A stretch of 64,000 nucleotides of DNA, from NCBI GenBank assembly GCA_036401375.1, contig DASWVB010000016.1:222708-286707 (forward strand). Reading direction: 5' to 3'. The notes beneath the pieces were generated by a model. It was not told the DNA's origin. It ran no database searches and saw only the letters and a program-made list of their open reading frames with translations. Source of the stretch: DASWUZ01 sp036401375 (GTDB lineage: Bacteria > Acidobacteriota > Terriglobia > Terriglobales > Acidobacteriaceae). Positions 52,603-61,491 of the stretch are shown piece after piece. The position numbers were made by a program, and so were the translations under genes. Each line of letters opens with the position of its first letter. Position 1 is the stretch's first letter.

Positions 52603-54117
52603 TTACTCGGCGGCTGACTCGGCGATCATGGAGGCGGGCCTCTTGTCGATCTGCTGTCCGTTCGGGCTTGAGCCGGGGAGATCGCTAGCCGGGGCGGCAG
52701 GCAGGGTGAAGAGGAAGGTTGCGCCGAGGCCGAGCTCGCTCTCGACCCGGATGGCGCCGCCGTGAGCGAGGACGATGTGCTTGGCGATGGCGAGTCCGAG
52801 TCCGGTGCCGCCGGAGTCGCGCGAGCGGGCTTTATCGATTCTGTAGAAGCGCTCGAAGATGCGGTCCTGGTGTTCGAACGCCATGCCTGGCCCGAAGTCG
52901 CGGACGTAGAACTCGACCGAGTTGCCCGCCGGGTAAGCTCCGACGCGGACCAGGTGGCCGGAGCGCCCATACTTCATCGCGTTTTCGATGAGGTTACCGA
53001 AGACCTGGTTGAGAGCATCTGCGTCGGCGAGTACGATCGCGTCGGTAAGCTCGCCGGCCTCAACAGTGACCTCCGACTCGAGGACCATGCCGGCCAGCGA
53101 CTCAATGGCGTCGGTGACGAGGTCTGAGGCGCGGACGGGCAGAGGACGCACCCTGTATCCGCTGGCCTCGACGCTGGCCAGTGCGAGCAGGTCCTCGGTG
53201 AGCCGGTTCATGCGGTTCGAGTTTTTGAGGATGATGGCGAGAAACTCGCGCGACTCCTGCGGGGAGTAGGTGCCGTCAAGCAGGGTCTCGACATAGCCGG
53301 AGATCGAGGTGAGCGGGGTGCGCAGTTCATGCGATACATTGGCGACGAAGTCGCGGCGCATCTTCTCTCCGCGTTCGACCTCGGTGACGTCGTGCAGCAC
53401 GGCGACGGCGCCGCCGCCGGGGGTCGGCGCCGCATTCACCTCAAAGAGCCTGCCGGGGGCCACGGAAGTGGCGCGGCCGGTGCAGACCTGGCGGTGGCGC
53501 AGGGCGGCCTCGACGCAGGCCAGCACCTCAGGATCGCGAATCGTGTGTACCAGAGGGCGGCCCTCGCGGACACCGGTAGGGAGAATCCGTCTGAGCACGG
53601 CGTTTGACCAGCTCACGTGCCCCTGCGGGTCGACGGCGACGACCGCCTCCTGCATGCTGTCGAGCAGAGCAGCGAGTGCGAGGCGGTTGGCATCGAGCGA
53701 TTGAAAGCTGTGCTCGAGGCGAGCGGCGGCCATGTCGAGAGCCTGCGCGGCCTCGGTCACCTCTTCGAAGTCGACTTGCCTGCCCTTGCTCGCAAGTGTG
53801 GCGGGCGGTTCAGTCAGCCTCGCTGCTGCGGAGTCGTTGACAGGACTCCCGCGCTGGTCGATGCGGGCAGAGAGGTCTCCCGCGGCCAGTCTATGCGCGA
53901 AGGCGACGATGCGTTTGAGCCGGGCGGAGAAGCCGTAAGCGAGCCAGCCGGCAAGCGGTGTGGCGACCAGCAGCGCGAGCAGAAAGGCGAACAGCAGGTC
54001 GCGCATTGGGAGGTGGGGCGGCCCGCCGCCCTCGAGCAGCAGACCTATCGAGACGGCGAAGACGCCTATCACCGCGGCGAAGGCGAGGAGCAGCCGGGTA
54101 AAGACCTTTCCGCTCAT
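52603..54117 (-). CDS. phoR: Phosphate regulon sensor histidine kinase PhoR
   Basis: 504 residues. Two membrane segments (about 8-28 and 38-62), a HAMP-like linker (SARLKRIVAFAHRLAAGDLS), a PAS domain (LLDSMQEAVVAVDPQGHVSW) and HisKA (FVANVSHELRTPLTSISGY, His263) lead to the ATPase domain (FGNLIENAMKYG, VRDFGPGM, GGTGLGLAIAKHI). It senses PstB/PhoU status and phosphorylates PhoB. It is downstream of phoB (200 bp) on the minus strand. Confidence 0.93.
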   Translation of the reverse strand: MSGKVFTRLLLAFAAVIGVFAVSIGLLLEGGGPPHLPMRDLLFAFLLALLVATPLAGWLAYGFSARLKRIVAFAHRLAAGDLSARIDQRGSPVNDSAAARLTEPPATLASKGRQVDFEEVTEAAQALDMAAARLEHSFQSLDANRLALAALLDSMQEAVVAVDPQGHVSWSNAVLRRILPTGVREGRPLVHTIRDPEVLACVEAALRHRQVCTGRATSVAPGRLFEVNAAPTPGGGAVAVLHDVTEVERGEKMRRDFVANVSHELRTPLTSISGYVETLLDGTYSPQESREFLAIILKNSNRMNRLTEDLLALASVEASGYRVRPLPVRASDLVTDAIESLAGMVLESEVTVEAGELTDAIVLADADALNQVFGNLIENAMKYGRSGHLVRVGAYPAGNSVEFYVRDFGPGMAFEHQDRIFERFYRIDKARSRDSGGTGLGLAIAKHIVLAHGGAIRVESELGLGATFLFTLPAAPASDLPGSSPNGQQIDKRPASMIAESAAE

Positions 54118-54316
54118 GTCTTGTCCCTTCTCTGCGGCTCTGCGATGGACTCACTCGGATCAACCGGAAAGTTGAGGGAGCCGAGTGGCCAGCCTGCTGC
54201 AATTGCGCTGCGATTCGTCTTGTGAAGCCATCTTCGCTGACGGCTTTGCCCGATGCGCGGCGAGTACCGACGATGAAGCCGCACCGCAGGTCTATGCTGG
54301 ACGTCACCGACCTACG

Positions 54317-55147
54317 TCAGACTTCGAGTGGACGCGGCAGCTCGAAGCGGTAGCCCGCACCACGTACCGTCTTCAGGTAGCGCGGGTTTTCCGGATCGGT
54401 CTCAATTTTCTCACGGATGCGGCGGACGTAGACGTCGACGGAGCGTGGGGTGACGAAGCGGGCGTCGCCCCAGACGGCATCGAGCAGGTGATCGCGGCTG
54501 AAGACACGGCCGGGGTGGCGGGCGAGGTAATCGAGGAGACGAAATTCGGTGGCGGTTGTGGTGGTGAGTTCGCCGCGCACCTTGAGCTGCATGGCGCTGG
54601 CGTCGATAACGATGTGTTCAAAGCTGGTGACGGAGGGAGTGAGCGGGCGCTCGAACCGGCGCAGGACCGCCTTAACGCGTGCAATGAGCTCGCGGGTAGA
54701 AAAGGGCTTGGTGATGTAATCGTCGGCACCGAGCTCGAGGCCGAGTACGCGGTCGTTCTCAGCGGCCCTTGCAGTCAGGAAGATGATAGGAACGGTGCTG
54801 AGGGCGGTGTGATTGCGGAGCCTGCGGCAGACGTCGAGACCGTCTCCGCCGGGAACCATGATGTCGAGCAGGAAGAGCGCGGGAGCCTGGCGCTCGGCGT
54901 CAGAGATGATGTTAGCCGGGGTGGGGAAGAGGCGAACGGGAAAGCCTGCCGCTTCAAGGTGGTGCTGGACGAGCCGGGAGATATCGGTGTCATCCTCTAG
55001 AACGAATACTGTCTGACTCAACCGGCGTTCCTCGGTCCGCGCTAACTCTTGATCTGTGGTTCCAGGCGCCGGGCTGTTGATGGTGAGAGGCATGACCTGC
55101 GGTCCAGACAGAGTCTGACGGATGGCACCAGCGTACTCCATCGGCAT
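54317..55147 (-). CDS. phoB: PhoB-type response regulator
   Basis: 276 residues. The receiver (about 45-165) has EDDTDISRLVQ, the phosphoacceptor Asp95 in LFLLDIMVPGG, and YITKPFSTRELI. The OmpR/PhoB winged helix follows (EFRLLDYLARHPGRVFSRDH, RSVDVYVRRIREKIE). The N-terminal 45 residues are outside the family and a later start is possible. It binds the TTCACA-like Pho box upstream of pstS. It is the first gene of the group. Confidence 0.92.
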   Translation of the reverse strand: MPMEYAGAIRQTLSGPQVMPLTINSPAPGTTDQELARTEERRLSQTVFVLEDDTDISRLVQHHLEAAGFPVRLFPTPANIISDAERQAPALFLLDIMVPGGDGLDVCRRLRNHTALSTVPIIFLTARAAENDRVLGLELGADDYITKPFSTRELIARVKAVLRRFERPLTPSVTSFEHIVIDASAMQLKVRGELTTTTATEFRLLDYLARHPGRVFSRDHLLDAVWGDARFVTPRSVDVYVRRIREKIETDPENPRYLKTVRGAGYRFELPRPLEV

Positions 55148-55269
55148 GGTGGAAATGCAAACAGAGTGTGAATGTTTGTCAGCTCGAACTGTTTGTCGCA
55201 GGAGAGCGCGGCAGAGCTGGTCGCATGGCTGCTTCCATTTGCGGGCTTCTTATAATGTTGATACGCATC

Positions 55270-55929
55270 ATGACAGATAAGCGGGAGAACTCTTCAAAGC
55301 GAATCAATGTCCGTCCGGCGACAGCGGCGGATGTTCCGCTGATGCTTGCGCTCATACGTGAGCTTGCGCTCTATGAACGGGAGCCTGCCGCGGTGGTGGC
55401 CACCGAGGCCGACCTGTTGCGGGATGGCTTTGGGGACAGGTCTCTCTATGAGTGCCTGATCGGTGAGGCTGACGGGGAGGCCGCCGGGTTTGCGCTTTTC
55501 TTCTTGAACTATTCGACGTGGCGGGGGCGTGGGGGCATTCACCTGGAGGACCTGTTTGTGCGTCCGGAGTTTCGCGGCGCCGGTCTTGGAAGGGCGCTCA
55601 TTGCAGGGGTTGCGGCGATTGCGGTTGAGAGGAGCCTTGATCGGCTGCAGTGGGAGGTTCTGGAATGGAACGAGCCGGCTATTCAGTTCTACCGCGGGCT
55701 CGGTGCGCACCTTCTGGATGATTGGCGAATCATGCGGGTCACGGGCGATGCGCTGGCGACGCTCGGCGCATTTGTGGGGGCGAGAAATCCGGGCGATGTA
55801 GATGCGGTCGGAGAAACGGGCCGTGGCGCGGCTAATGCTCCCGCTGCTGTTGCTGAGCCGCGAGCTGTGCCTGGCTCTCTGCAGGTTTCAGGCCCGGTGG
55901 GCATAGACGAAGTCGAGGTGGCGGGTTGA
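55270..55929 (+). CDS. GNAT family acetyltransferase (SSAT-like)
   Basis: 219 residues from the ATG at 55270. The family's acetyl-CoA loop reads RPEFRGAGLGRALIAGV, with YRGLGAH afterwards, and the N-terminal part (VRPATAADVPLMLALIRELA) matches diamine-type acetyltransferases. About 50 residues after the domain are low in conservation (GETGRGAANAPAAVAEPR). It overlaps trmFO (TTGA). The substrate is unknown; an amine is likely. Confidence 0.85.
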   Translation: MTDKRENSSKRINVRPATAADVPLMLALIRELALYEREPAAVVATEADLLRDGFGDRSLYECLIGEADGEAAGFALFFLNYSTWRGRGGIHLEDLFVRPEFRGAGLGRALIAGVAAIAVERSLDRLQWEVLEWNEPAIQFYRGLGAHLLDDWRIMRVTGDALATLGAFVGARNPGDVDAVGETGRGAANAPAAVAEPRAVPGSLQVSGPVGIDEVEVAG

Positions 55930-57269
55930 CGAAGCGAATTCGCGTCGTCGGCGGAGGGCTCGCGGGGCCAGAGGCTGCGCTTACAGCCGCCAAGCTGGGC
56001 ATCGAGGTCGATCTGTTCGAGATGCGGCCGGTGCGGACGACTCCGGCGCATGAGACTGCCGATTTTGGCGAGCTGGTCTGTTCAAATTCGTTGAAGTCGG
56101 AGAGCGAGAACACGGCGCCATGGCTGCTCAAGCAGGAGATGCGGCGCGCCGGTTGTGAGCTGCTGAAGCACGCGGATGCGAGTGCCGTACCGGCGGGACA
56201 TGCGCTGGCAGTGGACCGGGTGGAGTTTTCGCGGCGCATCGCGGAGGCGATTGCTGCTGAGCCGCGCATCACGGTGCATCGCGAAGAGGTGACCTCGCTC
56301 AACCCTGGGGACGGCCTAACGATAATCGCCAGCGGGCCGCTCACCTCGGCTGCGCTTTCGGCGGCGATAGCGCGGCTGACGGGAAGCGAGCACCTGGCCT
56401 TTTACGACTCGATCAGCCCGATCGTTGAGGCGGAGTCGATCGATATGGAGCGTGTCTACTTCGCTGCGCGATACGACAAAGGGACGGCCGACTACATCAA
56501 CTGCCCTATGACTGCGGCGGAGTACGACCTCTTTTACGACGCGCTGGTGAGTGCGGAGACGGTGGAGTCGAAGGAGTGGGAGCGGCTGAATTACTTTGAG
56601 AGCTGCCTGCCGATCGAGGAGCTGGCGCGGCGGGGGCGGGACACGCTGCGCTTCGGCCCGATGAAGCCGGTGGGGCTGCGCGATCCGCGGTCGGGGAGGA
56701 TCCCTCACGCGGTGGTGCAGCTGCGCTGTGAAAATCTGCGGGCTGACTCTTACAACCTGGTCGGATTTCAGAACCACCTGAAGTATGGCGAGCAGGCGCG
56801 GATTCTGCGGCTGATACCAGGACTCGAGAGTGCAAACTTTCTGCGGTATGGGCAGATCCATCGCAACACTTACATCGATGCTCCGCGTGTGATCAGCGAG
56901 ACGCTGTCTATGCGCGCGTACCCTGGCATCTTTTTCGCGGGCCAGATCTCCGGCGTTGAGGGTTATACGGAGTCGATCGCGACGGGCATGCTGGCGGGCT
57001 TGTATGCCGCGGCTGTTGCCGAGGGCCGCTCGCCGGCCTGCGTTCCCCGGGAGACAGCGCTCGGGTCGCTGGTGAACTACATCACGCGTTATGAGGGGAA
57101 GAGCTTCCAGCCGGCGAACATCACCTTTGATCTGCTGCAGCCGCTCGACGAGGAGACGCGCCGGAGGGTGCGCGACAAGAAGGAGCGGCGCCGCATGCAG
57201 TGCGAGCGAGCGCTTGCGGCGTTCGATGGCTGGTGGGCTGAGCAGGTCAGACCTCTCTCCGCTGTCTAG
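55926..57269 (+). CDS. trmFO: Methylenetetrahydrofolate-tRNA-(uracil-54) methyltransferase TrmFO
   Basis: 447 residues from the TTG at 55926. The FAD-binding motif GGGLAGPEAALTAAKLG is at the N-terminus. Also present are LFEMRP, ELVCSNSLKSE, PMKPVGLRDPRSGR and VEGYTESIATGMLAGLYAA. TrmFO makes ribothymidine (T54) in tRNA using methylenetetrahydrofolate and flavin. It is translationally coupled to the GNAT gene. Confidence 0.95.
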   Translation: MTKRIRVVGGGLAGPEAALTAAKLGIEVDLFEMRPVRTTPAHETADFGELVCSNSLKSESENTAPWLLKQEMRRAGCELLKHADASAVPAGHALAVDRVEFSRRIAEAIAAEPRITVHREEVTSLNPGDGLTIIASGPLTSAALSAAIARLTGSEHLAFYDSISPIVEAESIDMERVYFAARYDKGTADYINCPMTAAEYDLFYDALVSAETVESKEWERLNYFESCLPIEELARRGRDTLRFGPMKPVGLRDPRSGRIPHAVVQLRCENLRADSYNLVGFQNHLKYGEQARILRLIPGLESANFLRYGQIHRNTYIDAPRVISETLSMRAYPGIFFAGQISGVEGYTESIATGMLAGLYAAAVAEGRSPACVPRETALGSLVNYITRYEGKSFQPANITFDLLQPLDEETRRRVRDKKERRRMQCERALAAFDGWWAEQVRPLSAV

Positions 57270-57387
57270 GTGCGGCTGGGGTCGCGTTCTTCTCGGGCTT
57301 TGCCCTTTGGCATTCGGACGTGATCTGGCGGTTGACCAGGGCTTCTGGGCGCCGGCTAGGCAGGCGCTCCTCTCCTGCTTTGTACCT

Positions 57388-57442
57388 ACTAAAAGATTAG
57401 TTGACAAAAGACATCCCGTGGATCAAGCTACTAACACGTTAG
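57388..57442 (+). promoter_or_regulatory. blaI promoter region with two CTAA-N4-TTAG operators
   Basis: The first palindrome CTAA-aaga-TTAG (57389-57400) directly precedes a TTGACA -35 (57401-57406). The second, CTAA-cacg-TTAG (57431-57442), ends on the Shine-Dalgarno AGGAGG (57441-57446) of blaI. They are 42 bp apart, close to four helical turns. The layout fits autorepression by the BlaI-type regulator encoded downstream. Confidence 0.7.
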
Positions 57443-57453
57443 GAGGTGGACCG

Positions 57454-57885
57454 ATGATGATGGCCGCGAAGAAGAACGCCGGACAGACGCTGACGCCCCT
57501 TGAACTGGAGATCATGCAGGTGCTTTGGGAGTATGGACCGAGCACAGTGTCTGATGTGGTGCCGAGGCTGCGTGCGGAGCTTGCCTACACCACGGTGCAG
57601 ACGATGTTGGGTGTGCTGCTGCGCAAGGGCAAGGTAAAGCGGACACAGGAGGGGCGCGCCTTTCGCTACTCCCCTGCTGTCAGCCGGGAGCGTGCCTCGG
57701 GCAACGCTGTCGAAGATCTCTTGAAGCGGTTATTTGGCGGCTCGCCCGAGGCGCTGGTCATGTCGATGGTGGAGGCGCGGCAGATCAGCCCGAAGGAGCT
57801 GAACCGGATCGCGAAGAGGCTTGGGGCCAAGGACCCAAAGCACGATGGCGGTGAAGAGCGCAGGAAGAGGGAGGACCAGCAATGA
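57454..57885 (+). CDS. BlaI/MecI/CopY family transcriptional repressor
   Basis: 143 residues from the ATG at 57454, with AGGAGG upstream. The winged helix (LTPLELEIMQVLWEYGPSTV, TVQTMLGVLLRKGKVKR) is followed by a dimerisation helix (EDLLKRLFGGSPEALVMSMV). In the related systems cleavage by BlaR1 relieves repression. It lies next to its own operators and overlaps the BlaR1 gene by 4 bp (ATGA). Confidence 0.93.
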   Translation: MMMAAKKNAGQTLTPLELEIMQVLWEYGPSTVSDVVPRLRAELAYTTVQTMLGVLLRKGKVKRTQEGRAFRYSPAVSRERASGNAVEDLLKRLFGGSPEALVMSMVEARQISPKELNRIAKRLGAKDPKHDGGEERRKREDQQ

Positions 57886-60134
57886 CGCAGCTTCTAGTCG
57901 AATATTTCGCCAACTCGCTCTGGCAGGTGCCGCTGCTTGCGGTGGCGGCCCTGTTCCTGATCAGGATGGTGCGGCCGCACGTGCGGGTGGAGCATGGACT
58001 GTGGCTGGCCGTGCTGATGTTGGCGGTGCTGCTGCCCCTTCGCGGGCTCGCACCGGCTGGTACGGAGGCTACACCGCAGATCGCCGCCGAGAGTGTGAGC
58101 GGAATTGCGAGGCCGCTGGTTCAGATGAAGGAGGGCGGCAGTCTGATGCGTTCGCCTGTAGCTGCAGGCGAGCATGCGGTGGCTGGCACACGGCCGATGG
58201 GAAAGCCACCCTCGCATGTGTTCGCAGGGCTGCTTCGAGTGAGGCGTGTGCACCTGTCATCGGCGGGCTCGCGATGGGTCGCGATGCTTTACCTGGCTAC
58301 GATCGGTCTGGGAGTGTTGCGGCTGGCGTGCGCGTACATCGCTGCTAGGAGGCTGGTACGCCAGGGCTGGCATGCGGATCTGTCGAGCGACACGACGGTC
58401 ATGCTCGAACGATGCTGCAGGTACTACGGAGTGAGGCCGCCGCGCATCCTGTTCTCTGAGGACGCGCCAGGACCGATGATCGCGGGCGTGCTGCGACCGG
58501 TGCTGCTGCTGCCTGCGGACCTGGAGGAGTATAGCGGCGACGAGGTCGAGGCGGTGCTCTCTCATGAACTGGGCCATGTGCGCCGCAGGGACTACCTGGT
58601 GAATCTGATCTGCCAAATCTCAGCGCTGCCGATCTTCTACCATCCCGCAACGGGCGTGCTGCATCGCGGGCTGCGGCAGACGCGCGAGATGTTGTGCGAC
58701 GACCTGGCGGCGGAGCGTATGCATTCGGCGCGCCGCTACTCCGACTCGCTGATGAGCCTCGCACAGAGGATGGTCCAATCCTATGTTGCACAAGGAGTGC
58801 AGGGCGTAGGGCTTTTCAACAACAAGAACAGGTTGGAGGAGCGGATCATGCGTCTGAGGGAGAGCGTTGAAGGTGGCGAGGCGGTGTCGAGCGAGATGAT
58901 CGGAGCAAAAGGTAAGACTGCAGGAGCGGAACGAAGCGGCTGCTCAAATCTGAGCGCGTGGAGGCTGCGAAGTGCAGTGCGGTTGATGGGCGGAGGTGCG
59001 GTGATGGCGGGGGTGCTCGCTGCGGCGGCTCTCTTCCACGTTACGACCACGTTTGCCCGATCGCGAGACGTCTCGGACGCGGGCATCGTGACGAAGGGCA
59101 GGGCTGCGGCGCGTACTGCTGCGCGTGATGCGGATTCGCCCGGGTTTTCGACTGCGCAGCCCGCATCTGCTCCTGCTCCTGCGCGTGCGATGGCGGCAGC
59201 TGACGGTATGTCAAGAGCGCTGCTTGAAGGTGCTCCGCAGCTCGGGCCTGCGCCTCCCGGTGCATCGGATCTTGCGCCGGCGCCTGCGATCAACGGTGAA
59301 TCGGGTGCACCGCATAGTGCTGATGATCGGCAGGGCAAGCATCTCGACGTGGTTGTTCCCCTGGCTGGTGAAGAGGAGGGCGGCGACGGGCAGGCAACGG
59401 CCATCATTGACGAGCAGTACCGGTCGTCGGAAGACTGGCGGCTGCTTCAGAAGATATTTGAAACTCTCAATGCAAAGCTGGCTGCCGAGGGCGGCACGTT
59501 CCACAATCCTGAGTTTCAGAGACAGATGGCAGACACGCTGCGCTCTCTGAACGAAGCTACTGCAAGGGCGGATGTCGGAGAGGCGCTGCGTGCGGTGGAT
59601 GATCCGGCGACCAGGAAGAGGATGGAAGAGGCGGGCAAGATCATGAACAGCCCGGAGTTCAAGGAGCGCATGGAAGACGCGCAGAAGGCTGTCGACCCGG
59701 CGCGGATGAAGAAGAGCATGGAAGATGCAGAGCGGATGTTCAACAGCCCTGAATTTAAACAGCAAATGGATGACGCCCGGAGGCAGATCGACAACCCCGA
59801 GTTCAAGCAGCGGATGGCAGAGGCGGAGCGACAGGTTGCCGCGGTCACGGCTCGTATGAACAATCCAGAATTCAAGGCGCAGATGGCTGCACGGTCGAAG
59901 GCCTGGAAGGATGAGGGAGTGATCCGTGAGCTGCGGGACACGATGGGATTAGTGGACAACCCGGAGTTCGAGAGACACATGGAGGATGCTCGGCGGCTGG
60001 CTTCAGAGGCGAAGGCGGCTGCGGGTACGGCGGAGTTGAAGCGGCAGATGGGCGAGTTGCAGCGGGAGATCGATGCTGCTTCGCGGGCTGCGCGGGAGAG
60101 TGCTGACCAGCTCCGCGACCTGCCTTCGAAGTGA
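57882..60134 (+). CDS. BlaR1-like M56 metallopeptidase with repeat-rich C-terminus
   Basis: 750 residues. The N-terminal membrane part leads to the M56 peptidase (about 150-300) with the zinc motif HELGH at residues 228-232 and VRPPRILFSED. Another membrane helix is at about 369-388. The outer part is Pro/Ala-rich, and then (about 541-700) has at least six copies of an N-P-E-F-K/x-x-x-M unit, predicted as long helices. A penicillin-binding sensor domain is absent, so the inducer is probably not a beta-lactam. It is translationally coupled to blaI. Confidence 0.88.
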   Translation: MTQLLVEYFANSLWQVPLLAVAALFLIRMVRPHVRVEHGLWLAVLMLAVLLPLRGLAPAGTEATPQIAAESVSGIARPLVQMKEGGSLMRSPVAAGEHAVAGTRPMGKPPSHVFAGLLRVRRVHLSSAGSRWVAMLYLATIGLGVLRLACAYIAARRLVRQGWHADLSSDTTVMLERCCRYYGVRPPRILFSEDAPGPMIAGVLRPVLLLPADLEEYSGDEVEAVLSHELGHVRRRDYLVNLICQISALPIFYHPATGVLHRGLRQTREMLCDDLAAERMHSARRYSDSLMSLAQRMVQSYVAQGVQGVGLFNNKNRLEERIMRLRESVEGGEAVSSEMIGAKGKTAGAERSGCSNLSAWRLRSAVRLMGGGAVMAGVLAAAALFHVTTTFARSRDVSDAGIVTKGRAAARTAARDADSPGFSTAQPASAPAPARAMAAADGMSRALLEGAPQLGPAPPGASDLAPAPAINGESGAPHSADDRQGKHLDVVVPLAGEEEGGDGQATAIIDEQYRSSEDWRLLQKIFETLNAKLAAEGGTFHNPEFQRQMADTLRSLNEATARADVGEALRAVDDPATRKRMEEAGKIMNSPEFKERMEDAQKAVDPARMKKSMEDAERMFNSPEFKQQMDDARRQIDNPEFKQRMAEAERQVAAVTARMNNPEFKAQMAARSKAWKDEGVIRELRDTMGLVDNPEFERHMEDARRLASEAKAAAGTAELKRQMGELQREIDAASRAARESADQLRDLPSK

Positions 60135-60247
60135 TCTTTGCAGAGGCTTACGGTCAGCGGCCCTTATTGAGTGGAGCTGAGGCTGGGCCTATGGCGCACC
60201 TAGGGCAGGGCGGCTGAGCCGGCTAGAGGAAGCACTTCGACGGCCTC

Positions 60248-60298
60248 TACTACTAAATGCTTAGGAGATTTTCTGGTGTACTACTAAGTGTTTAGGAG
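60248..60298. promoter_or_regulatory. Two further CTAA-N4-TTAG sites as a 31-bp direct repeat
   Basis: Two 20-bp copies begin TACTACTAA and end TTAGGAG, at 60248 and 60279, differing at two positions. They contain CTAA-atgc-TTAG (60253-60264) and CTAA-gtgt-TTAG (60284-60295). They match the blaI operators, but no plus-strand gene follows; the second site overlaps the stop codon of the convergent DMT transporter gene. They may be an auxiliary operator or a relic of a lost gene's promoter. Confidence 0.6.
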
Positions 60299-61281
60299 TC
60301 GGGCGTTGCCAAGGCTTGCTGCGAGTGGTCAGCAGGTGCCTGTTTCCGCTTGAGGATGAGCGCGACACTGGCCACTACCAGTATTGTGCCGACGATGGTG
60401 CGGCGGGTGATGGGCTCTGCCAGCACGAAGTAGCCGAGCGCGACCGCCACCAGCGGGTTGATGTAGGCGTGGCTGGAGACGAGGGTTGCAGGCATTCTGC
60501 CGAGCAGCCACACGAAGGCGCTGAAGCCGATCAGCGAACCGGCGATGATGAGATAAGCCAGTGCGGCCGCGGCTTTCAGCGTGATATGCGGAAAGGGATG
60601 CAGCTCTCCGGTGATGGCGGAAAGGGCCAGCAGGACTGCGCCTCCCAGCATCATTTCTGCTCCGGCGGTGATGCCGCGAGAGGCTGGGAGGGGGAGGGAG
60701 CGGGTGAGCACGGCGCCGAGCGACCAGGCGGTGCTGCCGCCGAGGATGACGAGGCAGGGGAAGATTCCAAAGGTCTGGCGGCCGTCGCGGAGCATGAGTA
60801 TGGTGACTCCGATGAAGCCGAGGGCGATGCCGATGAGCAGCTTCCAGTGGAAGGGCTGCTTGCGGAGGAGGAAGACTTCAAAGGCGATGGTGATGAGGGG
60901 CAGGGTGGCCTCGAGGACGGCGGCGATGCCTGAGGGGACGTATTGTTCGGCCCAGAAGAGCGCTCCGTAAGTGATTACGAACATGAGACATGCGACCAGA
61001 GCGAGGTTGCGCCATTGGGTGGGTGAGGGGGCAGGGCGGCCGCGCAGGCGCATGAACGCGTAGAGCAGGCAGCCGGCGACGAAGAAGCGGGTGCCGGCGG
61101 CGAACCAGGGTGGGACGAGGAGTACGGCGATGCGGATGAAGAGGAAGGTCGAGCCCCAGATTACGTAGATTGCGAAGAAGGCGAGGAGGGTCTTGGGGTC
61201 GGGCAGGGAGGAGCGGCGTGGGGTGTTTGCGCCCGTGGTTCGGCCGGCGGGCCCTGGTTTTTCGATGGCTGATCCGCTCAT
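60292..61281 (-). CDS. EamA family transporter (DMT superfamily)
   Basis: 329 residues with ten membrane helices in two EamA halves (FFAIYVIWGSTFLFIR, SGIAAVLEATLPLITIAFEV, then SAFVWLLGRMPATLVSSHAY, LAEPITRRTIVGTILVVASV). The type includes YedA-like exporters of amino acids or metabolites. It is divergent from the CGNR zinc-finger gene and shares a repeat-rich promoter with it, so the latter may regulate it. Its 3' end overlaps a BlaI-type site. Confidence 0.9.
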   Translation of the reverse strand: MSGSAIEKPGPAGRTTGANTPRRSSLPDPKTLLAFFAIYVIWGSTFLFIRIAVLLVPPWFAAGTRFFVAGCLLYAFMRLRGRPAPSPTQWRNLALVACLMFVITYGALFWAEQYVPSGIAAVLEATLPLITIAFEVFLLRKQPFHWKLLIGIALGFIGVTILMLRDGRQTFGIFPCLVILGGSTAWSLGAVLTRSLPLPASRGITAGAEMMLGGAVLLALSAITGELHPFPHITLKAAAALAYLIIAGSLIGFSAFVWLLGRMPATLVSSHAYINPLVAVALGYFVLAEPITRRTIVGTILVVASVALILKRKQAPADHSQQALATPDS

Positions 61282-61333
61282 CGTTCCGCCGCTAACTTGC
61301 TCTTACTTTCAACCGTTGAATCGCTCATTGAGG

Positions 61334-61474
61334 GTTACTCTACCACGGGTTTCTGTGGTTACTTTATTTAAAAGTAACCGGCTCTCATCTATCGAGGGGT
61401 TAGCTTTTCGGGCCCAGTAACTGTTGAAGTGTGCCGCCGGGGGTTAGCTTTTTGGCCTCAGTAACCTGTATGAT
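61334..61474. promoter_or_regulatory. Divergent promoter with GTTAC/GTAAC repeats
   Basis: A perfect palindrome GGTTACTTT-N5-AAAGTAACC lies at 61357-61379. Two direct repeats that open GGGGTTAGCTTTT and close CAGTAAC are at 61396-61424 and 61440-61469, 44 bp apart. Another GTTAC is at 61334. A -10-like TATGAT (61469-61474) stands before the GTG start of the CGNR gene. The array is a good candidate for binding by that protein. Confidence 0.62.
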
Positions 61475-61491
61475 CCCTGTTTGAGGTTAAG

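Noticed and set aside
54185..55000. A 271-codon plus-strand frame overlapping phoB
   Set aside because: It is antisense to PhoB, whose receiver and winged helix are clear.
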